A stretch of DNA of 64,000 nt from Rhizobium leguminosarum bv. viciae USDA 2370 (GCF_002008365.1 NZ_MRDL01000007.1:141195-205194); one strand, 5' to 3'. Positions 8,383 through 18,058 are shown, counted from the first letter of the stretch. Numbers and translations are program-made. Notes: generated by a model from the sequence alone, not told the origin.

Positions 8383-9633
8383 CTATTTCTCCAGCGTCGC
8401 CACCACCTCGACATGCGAGGTCCAGAGGAACTGGTCGATCGGCGTCACTTGCGTGATCCGGTAGCCGCCCTCGACGAGGATCGCGAGGTCCCGCGCCAGC
8501 GTCAGCGGATTGCAGCTGACGGCCACGATCTTCTTCACCGCCGAACGGGCAAGCTCCTGGCACTGGAACTCGGCACCGGCGCGCGGCGGATCGAAGACGA
8601 CGGCGTCATAGGGCTTGAACTCCTGCGTCATCAAAGGACGGCGAAAGAGATCGCGCTTTTCGACGGTGACCGGCTTCAGTCCTTGCGTGTTGCGGGCGGC
8701 ATGATCGAGTGCGGCGAGCGCCTTTGCTTCGGCTTCGACGGCGTGCACGCGGCCGATCCGCGCCAGCCGCAGTGAAAACGTGCCGGAGCCGGCAAAGAGA
8801 TCGGCGATCCGCTTCGCCTTACCGGCATGGGCAATGACCAGCTCCGCCATCGCCTCTTCCGCCGGCTTGGTCGCCTGGGTGAAACTGCCCGGCGGCGGCG
8901 AAACCTGGACGCCGCCGAATTCGACCATCGGCTTCGACGGCTCGACGAGGATTTCGCCGTTCAGCGAAACACGGGCGATGCCGCGCAGGCCAAGCGCGGT
9001 CTCGATTGCCTTGCGCCGCTGCGGGTCGGAGAGTTTCTTCACCTCGTCGACGGAGATGTCGAGGCCGGAAAGCGTTTCGAGCACCGCGACGCGGAAGGGT
9101 TCGGCGCTGGTCGCCAGCGAAGCCGCAATCGCCCTGATCGCCGGCAGCCGGGCGATGATCCCTGCCGACGAGATCGGACATTCCTCGATGGCGACGATAT
9201 GGTGGCTTTCGGCCTGGTTGAATCCAACAAGCATGTCCTTCTCGGTCTTGCGCGCCGCAAACACCACGCGCCGGCGTTCGCCCGGCCGGGCCGGAACGAT
9301 CTCGCCGACCTCGGGTGTCAGCCCCTTCGATTTCAGCGCGTCGATGACCAGCTGGCGCTTGAAGGCGCGGTAGGGCGTATCCGCCATATGCTGCAGCGTG
9401 CAGCCGCCGCAGGTGCCGTTGACGCCATCAGGGCCGAAATGCCGGCAGGGCGGCTCCTGCCGGTCGGGCGAGGGCGTTGTGATCGACATGATCGTGCCCT
9501 GGCTCTTGACCCGGGCAATCGCCACCGTTTCCCCGGGCAGGGAAAAGGGCACATAGACAGGTCCGCCGGCGCTGCTGGCGATGCCGTCGCCCTGGGCGCC
9601 GAGCTTCTCGATCGTGACGGTTTCGGTGCTCAC
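8383..9633 (-). CDS. Class I SAM-dependent RNA (uracil-5-)methyltransferase, RlmD/TrmA family
   Basis: Iron-sulfur RNA m5U methyltransferase of the RumA/RlmCD group, 416 aa. An N-terminal TRAM-like beta domain (residues ~1-50, TVTIEKLGAQGDGIA) is followed by the cluster Cys set C-x(n)-CGGC (CRHFGPDGVNGTCGGCTLQH, ~63-82), the Rossmann SAM motif DLFAGSGTFSLRLA (~270), the FDPPRAG motif and the catalytic-Cys motif VSCNP. GTG 9633 overlaps the tlyA stop by 4 nt (GTGA), so translation is coupled to tlyA; the pair would both methylate ribosomal RNA. The exact target base is inferred from the family. Confidence 0.88.
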   Translation of the reverse strand: MSTETVTIEKLGAQGDGIASSAGGPVYVPFSLPGETVAIARVKSQGTIMSITTPSPDRQEPPCRHFGPDGVNGTCGGCTLQHMADTPYRAFKRQLVIDALKSKGLTPEVGEIVPARPGERRRVVFAARKTEKDMLVGFNQAESHHIVAIEECPISSAGIIARLPAIRAIAASLATSAEPFRVAVLETLSGLDISVDEVKKLSDPQRRKAIETALGLRGIARVSLNGEILVEPSKPMVEFGGVQVSPPPGSFTQATKPAEEAMAELVIAHAGKAKRIADLFAGSGTFSLRLARIGRVHAVEAEAKALAALDHAARNTQGLKPVTVEKRDLFRRPLMTQEFKPYDAVVFDPPRAGAEFQCQELARSAVKKIVAVSCNPLTLARDLAILVEGGYRITQVTPIDQFLWTSHVEVVATLEK

Positions 9634-10376
9634 GGTTTCAATCCTGCCAGAAGAAATTCCTGATTGCCGTCGCCGCCGGAAATCGGAGAGGGGATGAGGC
9701 CGAGGCTTTTCCAGCCCATGTCCTCGATGAACCAGCGCTCCAGTTCTGCAGCGACGGCGGGAGCAGACGAGGGGTCCTTCAGCATCCCACCCTTGCCGAT
9801 CGCCTCGCGGCCGGCCTCGAACTGCGGCTTGACCAGCAAGATGGCGACAGCGCCCGGTTCGGCGATCTCAAGAGCCGGCGCGAGCGCCAGCTTCAGCGTG
9901 ATGAAGGAGACGTCGGAAACGATGAAGGTGGCGGGATGGCCGATATCCTCTGCCGTCATGTTGCGGGCATTGAGGCCTTCCCTGTTCGTCACCCGCGGAT
10001 CGCCTGATATGCGCGGATGCATCTGCCCATGGCCGACATCGATCGCGGTGACATGCTGGGCACCGCGCAGCAGCAGCACCTCGGTAAAGCCGCCGGTGGA
10101 GGCACCGACATCGAGACAGTGATGGCCGGCAGGATCGAGCCGGAAATGGTCAAGTGCTGCGGCAAGCTTCAGTGCGGCGCGCGAGACATAATCCTGCGCC
10201 GGATCGTCGATCTCGATTGCCGCGTCTGCGTTAAACAGCGCGCCGGCCTTGGTGACCACCTGGCCGCCGATCCTGACGGTGCCGCGCTGCACGGCGTCGC
10301 GGGCGCGTGAACGGCTGGCAAAGAGGCCGAGGGAGACGAGAAGCTGGTCGAGGCGTTGGGTGTTTTGATCTGACAT
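9630..10376 (-). CDS. tlyA: TlyA family rRNA methyltransferase / putative hemolysin
   Basis: About 248 aa. An S4 RNA-binding domain at the N-terminus (RLDQLLVSLGLFASRSRARDAVQRGTV, residues ~7-60) is joined to an FtsJ-like SAM domain (LDVGASTGGFTEVLLLRGA near 86; VSDVSFITLKL near 145; VKPQFEAG near 180). Family role: 2'-O-methylation of 16S/23S rRNA in mycobacteria; many proteobacterial homologues are annotated hemolysin A. ATG at 10376 (MSDQNTQRLDQ) is chosen because upstream sequence in frame is non-coding-like and starts only with TTG. It is first gene of a minus-strand tlyA-rlmD-MBL cluster. Confidence 0.9.
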   Translation of the reverse strand: MSDQNTQRLDQLLVSLGLFASRSRARDAVQRGTVRIGGQVVTKAGALFNADAAIEIDDPAQDYVSRAALKLAAALDHFRLDPAGHHCLDVGASTGGFTEVLLLRGAQHVTAIDVGHGQMHPRISGDPRVTNREGLNARNMTAEDIGHPATFIVSDVSFITLKLALAPALEIAEPGAVAILLVKPQFEAGREAIGKGGMLKDPSSAPAVAAELERWFIEDMGWKSLGLIPSPISGGDGNQEFLLAGLKP

Positions 10377-10508
10377 CGGCTGTGCATGACCGGCAAAGCC
10401 GCCGGTTGCAAGCATTTTGTTCCCAAGACCGTCATTGACCCTCAAAAGCTTTCGGCGATAATCCTGCCGCGGCGATCGCGGGGCGGGCCGCAGACACGGG
10501 GGTGTTCC

Positions 10509-11510
10509 ATGCTGAAGCTCTTCACTCTGATTGTCGCGGCAGTCATCGCATCGCCCGCGCTCGCGAACGACACCATGGCCGAGGTCAAGACCGGCGGGCT
10601 GATCTTTGCCCAATCCGATGATGTCAGCATGGCGGAAGAGGATCTCTTCATCTCCGCTTCGGAAGTGCGTGTCGACTATATCTTCGAGAATAGCTCCGAC
10701 AAGGATGTCGAAAGCCTGGTCGCCTTTCCGATGCCTGACATATCAGGCCAGGTCGACAACAATTCCGCCATCTCCGATTACGACAGCGACAATTTCCTGC
10801 ATTTCTCCACCGTGCAGGATGGCAGGCCGATTACCGCCAAGCTGCAGCAACGCGTCGTTTCGCTCGGCATCGACGTGACCGACGAATTCGCCAAGTTGGG
10901 CATTCCCGTCCTGCCCTATAGCCAGAAGACGACCGAGGCACTTGCCAAGCTTCCCGAAACCGTCCGCAAGGACTGGATCTCCCGCGGCGTCGTCTATCCC
11001 ATGGGCGCAGGCGATGCCGCCGCCGGGGTCGACCTCGTGCCGCTCTGGACGCTGCGCTCGACCTATTGGTGGCGTACCACCTTCCCGGCAAAGAAGAAGG
11101 TCAGCGTCGAGCATCGCTACAAGCCGGCCGTCGGCGGCACCGTCGCCATCAGCTTTCTCGAAGGTGGCGAGCCGAAGGGTGATCGTTTCGAGGAATATTC
11201 GCGCAAATATTGCCTCGACGGAGATTTCGTCCGGGTTGCCCAGCAGCGTGCTCGGGAAGCCGAGGCGGGAGGCGCCAACTATACCGAAAGCTGGATCTCC
11301 TATGTGCTGTCGACCGGCGCCAACTGGGCGGGGCCGATCAAGCGCTTTCAGCTGACGATCGACAAGGGCAAGCCCGGCAGCCTCATCAGCTTCTGCGGCA
11401 GCAACGTTCAGAAGATCGGCCCGACGACCTTCCGGATGACATCAGAGGATTTCGATCCCACTAGGGATTTCGACATCCTGATCCTCAATCCTCCCGAAAC
11501 GGCACAATAA
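10509..11510 (+). CDS. DUF4424 exported protein
   Basis: 333-aa protein with a clear Sec signal peptide (MLKLFTLIVAAVIASPALA, cleavage before NDT). The mature part has the DUF4424 pattern: TGGLIFAQSDDVSMAEEDLFIS, then VDYIFENSSDKDVESLVAFPMPD, a WWRTTFPAKKKVSVEHRY segment and LTIDKGKPGSLISFC with a Cys. Function unknown; probably periplasmic. Divergent from tlyA with about 130 bp between starts. The frame is open to 10386, but ATG 10509 gives the signal peptide and is preferred. Confidence 0.85.
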   Translation: MLKLFTLIVAAVIASPALANDTMAEVKTGGLIFAQSDDVSMAEEDLFISASEVRVDYIFENSSDKDVESLVAFPMPDISGQVDNNSAISDYDSDNFLHFSTVQDGRPITAKLQQRVVSLGIDVTDEFAKLGIPVLPYSQKTTEALAKLPETVRKDWISRGVVYPMGAGDAAAGVDLVPLWTLRSTYWWRTTFPAKKKVSVEHRYKPAVGGTVAISFLEGGEPKGDRFEEYSRKYCLDGDFVRVAQQRAREAEAGGANYTESWISYVLSTGANWAGPIKRFQLTIDKGKPGSLISFCGSNVQKIGPTTFRMTSEDFDPTRDFDILILNPPETAQ

Positions 11511-11729
11511 TCCGCAGGCTCTGCCGCTGTTGCGGTGCACAAATTTAAACAAATTTAAAGCCTGCCCATATAGGTTCGGCGTGATTGCAGCGGTTCATCT
11601 GAACTGCTCGGCGCCATGAGGGCGCAAGCGTTTCCACGCCGATCATGTTCTCAGGTTCAAACATCCCGGCGGTTGCGTCTCGCGCGACCTGCCTCTCGCC
11701 GCGTCGACTGTCGTCAGGAGAAATCACCG

Positions 11730-13667
11730 ATGTCCGCCAAAAACATATCCTTGAACGGTAAACTTGCGGCCACGTTCGCAGCCCTCATTCTTATTTTCGT
11801 CGCCATATCAGCTTTCGTTTATTCCAAGGCGACGGCGTCCGCGGCCGCTTCTGCCGAGCAGGAAAAGTCCGAGCTGCTCGTCAACCAGATCGACGATGCG
11901 CTGCAGGCAATGCTCGAGCAAGCGGTCAACCTGCGCGGCTTCATCCTCTTCCGCAGCGACAGCACCTATGGCGATGTCTTCGCCAACCGCGAGCGCATGT
12001 TGAAAGCGATTGCCGCCGCCAAGCAGACGGCGACGGGCGAGCCGCAGCTGGTCGAGATGATCGACGGCATGCAGAAGGCCGCCGACCTCTATTTCCATGA
12101 ACTCGCCGAGCCGCAGACCAAGGCGCGCAAGGAAACCGACATGCCGATCGAAGAGGTCGTCAAGATCGGCGTCAACGCCACCAAGGGCCAGCTCGACGGG
12201 TTCCGCCAAGCCTCTGCCAAGATCAAGGCCACCGCGCGTGAAAAGTCGAACGCGCTTGCCGCCATCCGGGCCGATGCCAACAGCGATCTGAAGACGACGC
12301 TGCTTGCCGGCGGCATCCTCGCCTCGCTTGCGGCCGCCGTTCTCGCCTGGCTGATGTCGCGCACCATCGTCCGGCCGGTGGTCGGCATGACTGCGGCCAT
12401 GGATCGCCTTGCCGGCGGTCAGAACGACATCGAAGTCCCGGCTGTCGAGCGCGGCGACGAAATTGGCCGCATGGCCCAGTCGGTCTTGGTCTTCAAGCAG
12501 GCGGCGATCGAGAAGCTGCGCCTTGCCGGCGAGACCGACCGCATGCGCGACGACGCCGAGCGCCAGCGCCGGGCAGGCGACGAGCAGAAGGCGCGCGAGG
12601 AAGGCGAGATCCGCTATGCCATCGACGCCTTGGCGGGCGGCCTTGCCGAGCTTGCCAATGGCGATATGGCCGGCCGTATCCAGACGCCGTTCGCCTCGCA
12701 ATATGACAGCCTGCGCAATGACTTCAACCATGCCGTCGAAAAGCTGCAGGCGGCGCTGCAATCGGTCGGCCGTAACGCTTCGGCGATCAATGCCGGCGCC
12801 GGCGAAATCCGCTCGGCCGCCGACGATCTTGCCCACCGCACCGAGCAGCAGGCTGCCGCCGTCGAACAGACCGCCGCAGCGCTCGAAGAAGTGACGACGA
12901 CCGTCCGCGACAGCGCCAAGCGCGCCGAGGATGTCGGCAATCTCGTCGAGCGCACCCGCCTCGGCGCCGAGAAATCAGGCGAGGTCGTCCGCAAGGCGGT
13001 CTCCGCCATGCAGCAGATCGAGAAGTCCTCGGGCGAAATCTCCAACATTATCGGCGTCATCGATGACATCGCCTTCCAGACCAACCTGCTGGCGCTGAAC
13101 GCAGGCGTCGAAGCGGCGCGTGCCGGCGATGCCGGTAAGGGTTTTGCCGTCGTAGCCCAGGAAGTGCGCGAGCTCGCCCAGCGCTCGGCCAAGGCGGCCA
13201 AGGAGATCAAGGCGCTGATCACCACATCGGGCGAACAGGTCGTTGCCGGTGTCGGCCTCGTCGGCGAGACCGGCAAGGCGCTGGAGGTCATCGTCTCCGA
13301 GGTGCAGGAGATCAACCACCACGTCAACGCCATCGTCACCGCCACCCGCGAACAGTCGATCGGCCTGCAGGAGATCAACACCGCCGTCAACAACATGGAC
13401 CAGGGCACGCAGCAGAACGCGGCCATGGTCGAGGAGCAGACCGCGGCCAGCCATGCGCTCGCCCAGGAGGCAAACGCCCTCGACGAATTGCTGCGCCAGT
13501 TCAAGCTCGGCCAGGCGGCCCCGGCGCCGCGCGCTGCCGTCGTCGGTACGAGCTCGCGGCCGGTCGCCTCACCGGCCCACGCCCTGACCCGCACCGTCGC
13601 CAAGGCCTTCGGCGGAAGACAGGCAGCCGCTACGGCTACCGTTCAGGAGGAATGGACGGAGTTCTGA
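11730..13667 (+). CDS. Methyl-accepting chemotaxis protein
   Basis: Transmembrane chemoreceptor of 645 aa. TM1 is at ~9-31, a periplasmic helical sensor at ~32-190, TM2 at ~198-216, followed by HAMP (RTIVRPVVGMTAAMDRLAGG), a second HAMP-like helical segment (~300-350) and the signalling domain. The hairpin tip DIAFQTNLLALNAGVEAARAG and the GKGFAVVAQEVRELAQRSA core are intact. It ends in EEWTEF, which fits the xWxxF CheR/CheB tether seen on high-abundance receptors, so methylation through a docking tail is likely. ATG 11730 has GGAG 10 nt upstream. The ligand cannot be deduced. A strong terminator follows. Confidence 0.93.
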   Translation: MSAKNISLNGKLAATFAALILIFVAISAFVYSKATASAAASAEQEKSELLVNQIDDALQAMLEQAVNLRGFILFRSDSTYGDVFANRERMLKAIAAAKQTATGEPQLVEMIDGMQKAADLYFHELAEPQTKARKETDMPIEEVVKIGVNATKGQLDGFRQASAKIKATAREKSNALAAIRADANSDLKTTLLAGGILASLAAAVLAWLMSRTIVRPVVGMTAAMDRLAGGQNDIEVPAVERGDEIGRMAQSVLVFKQAAIEKLRLAGETDRMRDDAERQRRAGDEQKAREEGEIRYAIDALAGGLAELANGDMAGRIQTPFASQYDSLRNDFNHAVEKLQAALQSVGRNASAINAGAGEIRSAADDLAHRTEQQAAAVEQTAAALEEVTTTVRDSAKRAEDVGNLVERTRLGAEKSGEVVRKAVSAMQQIEKSSGEISNIIGVIDDIAFQTNLLALNAGVEAARAGDAGKGFAVVAQEVRELAQRSAKAAKEIKALITTSGEQVVAGVGLVGETGKALEVIVSEVQEINHHVNAIVTATREQSIGLQEINTAVNNMDQGTQQNAAMVEEQTAASHALAQEANALDELLRQFKLGQAAPAPRAAVVGTSSRPVASPAHALTRTVAKAFGGRQAAATATVQEEWTEF

Positions 13668-13698
13668 GAGGGCCCTTCGCAGGGACGTTAAATGAAGA

Positions 13699-13728
13699 GG
13701 GCGGTGCAATGATGCGCCGCCCTTTTTT
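13699..13728 (+). terminator. Rho-independent terminator of the chemoreceptor gene
   Basis: GGGCGGTGC-AATGAT-GCGCCGCCC is a 9-bp stem with one G-U pair (13699-13707/13714-13722), followed directly by TTTTTT. It starts 32 bp after the chemoreceptor stop. Confidence 0.9.
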
Positions 13729-13762
13729 ATTGGGCGGAACGGCATAAGTGGGAGCAAGTGGC

Positions 13763-13903
13763 TGCCCCTCACCCTAACCCTCTCCCCGCTCGCGGGGCGA
13801 GGGGACGTGCCCTGCGAGAGGTTGGTGGGGAACGGAGAGGGCCGCGACAGGTCCCCTTCGCCCCGTTTACGGGGAGAAGGTGCCGGCAGGCGGATGAGGG
13901 GCC
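13763..13903. repeat. RIME-like rhizobial intergenic mosaic element (copy 1)
   Basis: The stretch is bounded by GCCCCTCACC and its near complement GGATGAGGGGC, with internal GC-rich hairpins (CCCCGCTCGCGGGG; CCCCGTTTACGGGG) and the typical GAGAAGGTGCCGGCAGGCGGATGAGGGG end. A related element is at 38321. It matches my knowledge of RIME-type repeats in Rhizobium and has no coding content. Confidence 0.75.
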
Positions 13904-13929
13904 CTCACACGGCAAGCCCTCACATAATC

Positions 13930-15846
13930 TTATCCCGCAACCCCAACCGCAACACCGCGTCCCAGCGCCCTGAACACCGTCGAGACGATGCCGGCGCGGT
14001 CGAGGCCGGCGTGGGCGTTCATGGCTTCGGGCTTGGCCTGTTCCATCCAGATGTCGGGCATGACGAGCGAGCGCAGCTTCAGGCCGTTGTCGAGCAGGCC
14101 TTCGGTGGCAAGGAAATGCATCACATGGCTGCTGAAACCGCCGATCGAGCCTTCCTCGACGGTGATCACCATCTCGTGGTGGCGGGCAAGCTGGCGGATC
14201 AGGTCGTGGTCGAGCGGCTTGGCGAAACGTGCATCGGCGACCGTCGTCGAAAGCCCCGCAGCATCGAGATCCTCGGCGGCCAGCAGACAATCGGCAAGCC
14301 GGGTGCCGAAGGAGAGCAGCGCCACCTTGGTGCCTTCCTTGACGATGCGGCCCTTGCCGATCTGCAGGATTTCGCCGCGCGCCGGCATGTCGACGCCGAC
14401 ACCTTCGCCGCGCGGATAGCGGAACGAGATCGGCCCGCCATCATAGGCGACAGCCGTGCGCACCATATGCTTGAGTTCGGCCTCGTCGGCCGCCGCCATC
14501 ACCACGAAGCCAGGCAGGGTGGTGAGAAAGGCGGTGTCGAAGGAGCCGGCATGGGTCGGCCCGTCGGCGCCGACGAAGCCGGCACGGTCGATCGGGAAAC
14601 GCACCGGCAGTCCCTGGATCGCCACGTCATGCACGACCTGATCGTAGGCGCGCTGCAGGAAGGTGGAATAGAGGGCGGCGAACGGCTTGTAGCCTTCCGC
14701 CGCAAGGCCGGCGGCGAAAGTGACGGCATGCTGTTCGGCAATACCGACGTCGAAACAGCGCGACGGAAAGGCCTCGGCGAGCTTGTCGAGGCCGGTACCA
14801 TTAGGCATGGCGGCGGTGATGCCGACGATCTTATCGTCGAGAGCGGCTTCCTGCACCAGCGCTTCGGCAAAGACGCTGGTATAGCTCGGCGCATTCGGCT
14901 TGACCCTTGCCTGGGCGCCGGTGATGACGTCGAACTTGTTGACGCCGTGATATTTGTCGGCCGCGGCTTCCGCCGGCGGATAGCCCTTGCCCTTCTGGGT
15001 GACGACATGGATCAGCACCGGTCCGCGACCATTGTCGCGCACGTTGCGCAACACAGGCAGCAGGTGGTCGAAGGAATGCCCGTCGATCGGGCCGATATGG
15101 TAGAAGCCCATCTCCTCGAACATCGTGCCGCCGGTGACGTAGCCGCGCGCATGCTCGACGGCGCGGGTGATCGCCCGGTCGATGTTCTTGCCGAGATAGG
15201 CCGTCAGCTTCTTGCCGAAGTCACGGAAGCCCATATAGGTGCGCCCCGAAGCGAGACGGGCAAGATAGGCGCTCATTGCGCCCGTCGGCGGCGCGATCGA
15301 CATATCGTTGTCGTTGAGGATGACGATAAGGCGGGCGTCGAGGGCGCCGGCATTGTTCAGTGCCTCATAGGCCATGCCGGCCGACATCGCCCCGTCGCCG
15401 ATGACGGCGATGACGCGGCGGTCTGATTTGTCGAGGTCGGCGGCAATCGCCATGCCGAGGCCGGCGGAGATCGAGGTCGAGGAATGCGCGGCGCCGAACG
15501 GATCGTATTCGCTCTCCGCCCGGCGGGTGAAGCCGGACAGCCCGTCTTCCTGGCGCAGCGTTCGGATGCGGTCACGCCGGCCGGTGAGAATCTTGTGCGG
15601 ATAACATTGATGGCCGACATCGAAGATCAGCCGATCATCAGGTGTGTCGAAGACGCTGTGGATGGCGATCGTCAATTCGACGACGCCGAGACCGGCGCCC
15701 AGATGGCCGCCGGTGCGCGACACCGCATCGATCATTTCGTCCCGGACTTCGCGGGCAAGCTGCGGCAGGTCGCGATCCTCGAGCTTGCGCAGGTCGGCGG
15801 GATAGATGACCTGGTCGAGCAGGGGGGTCTTCGGCAGTTGTGTCAC
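13930..15846 (-). CDS. dxs: 1-deoxy-D-xylulose-5-phosphate synthase
   Basis: Thiamine-diphosphate transketolase-like enzyme making DXP from pyruvate and glyceraldehyde-3-P, first step of the MEP isoprenoid pathway (ispH, the last step, is at the right end of the window). 638 aa, full length. N-terminal [17 protein letters not shown] and [15 protein letters not shown]; ThDP motif [18 protein letters not shown]...LNDNDMSI; the pyrimidine-binding domain has [17 protein letters not shown]; the C-terminal transketolase domain has RYPRGEG. The start is GTG 15846. A large ORF antisense to it (13807-15426) is a shadow. Confidence 0.96.
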   Translation of the reverse strand: MTQLPKTPLLDQVIYPADLRKLEDRDLPQLAREVRDEMIDAVSRTGGHLGAGLGVVELTIAIHSVFDTPDDRLIFDVGHQCYPHKILTGRRDRIRTLRQEDGLSGFTRRAESEYDPFGAAHSSTSISAGLGMAIAADLDKSDRRVIAVIGDGAMSAGMAYEALNNAGALDARLIVILNDNDMSIAPPTGAMSAYLARLASGRTYMGFRDFGKKLTAYLGKNIDRAITRAVEHARGYVTGGTMFEEMGFYHIGPIDGHSFDHLLPVLRNVRDNGRGPVLIHVVTQKGKGYPPAEAAADKYHGVNKFDVITGAQARVKPNAPSYTSVFAEALVQEAALDDKIVGITAAMPNGTGLDKLAEAFPSRCFDVGIAEQHAVTFAAGLAAEGYKPFAALYSTFLQRAYDQVVHDVAIQGLPVRFPIDRAGFVGADGPTHAGSFDTAFLTTLPGFVVMAAADEAELKHMVRTAVAYDGGPISFRYPRGEGVGVDMPARGEILQIGKGRIVKEGTKVALLSFGTRLADCLLAAEDLDAAGLSTTVADARFAKPLDHDLIRQLARHHEMVITVEEGSIGGFSSHVMHFLATEGLLDNGLKLRSLVMPDIWMEQAKPEAMNAHAGLDRAGIVSTVFRALGRGVAVGVAG

Positions 15847-15942
15847 GGGCGGGCGCTCTTTCTTGCTTTTCCTTGTTCCGCTTTATTCGATTAGATTGCG
15901 GCAAAACAAGTGCATTTCAGGAACCGAAGCTTTTCACCTTAG

Positions 15943-16032
15943 AGCATGATGCCGAAAAGTGTGAGCGGTTTTCGGGCAACATCATGCTCCCACTATTAAA
16001 GCATGGTGCCGGAAAGTGTGAGCGGTTTTAGG
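15943..16032. repeat. Two tandem copies of an AGCATGATG palindromic repeat
   Basis: Unit 1 (15943-15988) reads AGCATGATGCCGAAAAGTGT, then TTTTCGG and CATCATGCT, giving nested inverted arms AGCATGATG/CATCATGCT and CCGAAAA/TTTTCGG. Unit 2 (16000-16032) repeats AGCATGGTGCCGGAAAGTGT and GAGCGGTTTTAGG but lacks the closing arm. They lie between dxs and pirin. Confidence 0.75.
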
Positions 16033-16068
16033 CGGATATCCTGGTCTATTTCGTTCATTTCGTGTCGT

Positions 16069-16992
16069 TCAGCCTTCCGGCAAAGGCACGAATTCCTCTT
16101 CGTCACCGGGAACGATATCGAACCGGCCGGTGCGCCATTCCTCCTTGGCCTGTTCGATCCGCTCCTTCGAGGAGGACACGAAATTCCACCAGATATAACG
16201 TTTCGAATTGAGCGCTGCCCCTCCGAAGAGCATCAGGTGACAGCCATCGCGGCCGGCTTCCAGCGTGATCGCATCACCCGGCCGGAAGACCAGCAGCTGG
16301 TCGGCAGCGAAACGGTCGCCTGATATGACGACCTCGCCCGACAGCACATAGACGGCGCGCTCCTCGTGGCCCGCGCCGAAGGGAAATTTGGCGCCCGGCT
16401 GCAGGTCGAGATCGACATAGAGCGTGTCGGAGAAAACACCGACGGGCGATGTCATGCCTTCGAACGAGCCGATGACCACACGCCCGCGCACGCCTGCCGT
16501 CTCGATCAGCGGCATGGCGGACTTTTCCGTATGGGCGAAGGAGGGATCGATTTCCTCTTTGTCGTTGGGCAGCGCCAGCCAGGTCTGCAGCCCCGACATC
16601 AGCAGCGGATGGCCGCGCAGATTGTCCGGGGTGCGCTCGGAATGCACGATGCCGCGGCCGGCCGTCATCAGGTTGATATCGCCGGGACGGATGACCTTTT
16701 CGGTGCCGAGGCTGTCGCGATGGCGGATCTCGCCGTCGAACAGATAGGTGACCGTCGACAGCCCGATATGCGGATGCGGCTTGACGTCAAGCGCCTCGTC
16801 CGGCTTCAGGATCGCCGGCCCCATGCGGTCGAAGAAGATGAACGGCCCGACCAGCCGTCGCTGCCGACTGGGAAGCGCGCGGCGCACCTGAAAACCGCCG
16901 ATATCGCTGGTGCGCGGGATGATCAGGTTCTCGATCGCGTCGCAGGCGAAGGCATCGCCGGGCAGAGGATCTTTACCGGGAAAGAAGGACAT
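16069..16992 (-). CDS. Pirin family protein
   Basis: Bicupin of the pirin family, 307 aa. The N-terminal cupin contains FFDRMGP then KPHPHIGLSTVTYLFDGEIRHRDSLG, the His/His/Glu metal set, and DINLMTAGRGIVHSE. The second cupin has GHEERAVYVLSGEV and LMLFGG. Family members bind Fe(II)/Ni; some have quercetinase activity and others regulate metabolism, so the role is open. Start ATG 16992 (MSFFPGKDPL) has GGAG 9 nt upstream; further upstream reading enters a repeat. The gene begins just beside repeat family A copy 2. Confidence 0.9.
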   Translation of the reverse strand: MSFFPGKDPLPGDAFACDAIENLIIPRTSDIGGFQVRRALPSRQRRLVGPFIFFDRMGPAILKPDEALDVKPHPHIGLSTVTYLFDGEIRHRDSLGTEKVIRPGDINLMTAGRGIVHSERTPDNLRGHPLLMSGLQTWLALPNDKEEIDPSFAHTEKSAMPLIETAGVRGRVVIGSFEGMTSPVGVFSDTLYVDLDLQPGAKFPFGAGHEERAVYVLSGEVVISGDRFAADQLLVFRPGDAITLEAGRDGCHLMLFGGAALNSKRYIWWNFVSSSKERIEQAKEEWRTGRFDIVPGDEEEFVPLPEG

Positions 16993-17008
16993 CAGGGATC
17001 TCCGATCA

Positions 17009-17105
17009 CTACAGTGCCGCGCGTCTTTCAGACGCGCAAAGGATGCTATAGTTTTGAATTGCTGCATAATTTGTCCTTAAATCGATGTCGATTTAAGGAA
17101 TGAGG
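17009..17105 (+). repeat. Rhizobial palindromic repeat family A, near-complete copy (copy 2)
   Basis: Two modules. Module 1 is CTACAGTGCCGCGCGTCTTT with an AGACGCGC return arm and GGATGCTATAG closing. Module 2 is TTTTGAATTGCTGCATAATT followed by the perfect 11-bp palindrome TCCTTAAATCG-ATGT-CGATTTAAGGA (17074-17099). Partial copies are at 446, 19425 and 47731. Confidence 0.8.
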
Positions 17106-17201
17106 CAGTCGCGCATCGACCAGGGATAGCAATTAGCGCGCCGCACGTCCAACGGGACGTGCCAAGGACGCCCTAACTTTGAAGCGCGCCGCACGGATGG
17201 C

Positions 17202-17969
17202 TCAGATTGCGGTGAAGCCATTATCGACGAAGAGATGGGCGCCGTTGACGAAACTCGACTCATCGCTGGCGAGATAAAGGGCAGCCCGCGCGACGTCTTC
17301 GGGCTCGCCGATCCGCCCCTGCTGCGCGGCAATGGCGGCATCCGAAACGTCGACGCCGAGCGCCTGCAGATCGGCCACCTCGCGCAGGCCATGCGGCGTG
17401 CGGATGAAGCCCGGGCAAACGGCATTGCAGCGGATGTTGCGGTCACGGAATTCCACCGCGATGGCGCGGGCAAACATATGCACGGCACCCTTGGTCGTGT
17501 CGTAAAGCACTTCCATCGGCGTGGCGGCGACCGCCGAGATCGACGAGGTGCAGACGATCGATCCGCCGCCGCTCTCAATCATCTTCGGCAGCACGGCCTT
17601 GGTCATCAGAAACATCGAGCGCACATTGACGGCGTGCAGCCAATCCCATTCCTGAAGCGTCGTTTCCAGGAAAGGTTTGATGACGATGGTGCCGGCATGG
17701 TTGAAAAGCACGGTCACTGCGCCGTAACGTTCTTCGACACCGGCGACGGCGGCAATGACGGCTGCTTCGTCCGAGACGTCGGCCGTCCAGTATTCGGCCT
17801 CGCCGCCGGCATCACGGATGGCTTGGACGGTCTCGGCTGCTGCTTGGCCATTGCGATCGATGATCGCAACGCGCGCGCCTTCCGCCGCAAAAAGCTTCGA
17901 GGCGGCACCGCCCATGCCGGTCGCGCCGCCCGAGATAATGGCGACCTTGCCCTTCAACCTGTCTGTCAT
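17202..17969 (-). CDS. Short-chain dehydrogenase/reductase (SDR)
   Basis: Classical SDR of 255 aa. NAD(P)-binding GGATGMGG (residues ~14-21), the aspartate after beta2 (VAIIDRNG), which suggests NAD preference, NHAG where NNAG is usual, catalytic Ser in CTSSISA and YDTTK as the YxxxK dyad (~155), then CNAVCPGFIRTP. Substrate unknown. Start ATG 17969 (MTDRLKGKVAIISGG). It is transcribed toward the pirin gene, from which it is separated by a palindromic repeat; no obvious partner. Confidence 0.88.
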   Translation of the reverse strand: MTDRLKGKVAIISGGATGMGGAASKLFAAEGARVAIIDRNGQAAAETVQAIRDAGGEAEYWTADVSDEAAVIAAVAGVEERYGAVTVLFNHAGTIVIKPFLETTLQEWDWLHAVNVRSMFLMTKAVLPKMIESGGGSIVCTSSISAVAATPMEVLYDTTKGAVHMFARAIAVEFRDRNIRCNAVCPGFIRTPHGLREVADLQALGVDVSDAAIAAQQGRIGEPEDVARAALYLASDESSFVNGAHLFVDNGFTAI

Positions 17970-18058
17970 TTCCTCGTCCCCTCATCGTTTTGGATGGGGA
18001 TCATAGATCGGTCTGAAGCCGATAGCCAAGCGCCTTCGAAAGGGGGTTTTGCTGTGCC

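Noticed and set aside
13807..15426. 539-aa open frame on the plus strand opposite dxs
   Set aside because: Lies fully antisense to a complete dxs; the composition (His, Arg, Gly, Glu-rich, no motif) is typical of antisense frames in GC-rich genes.
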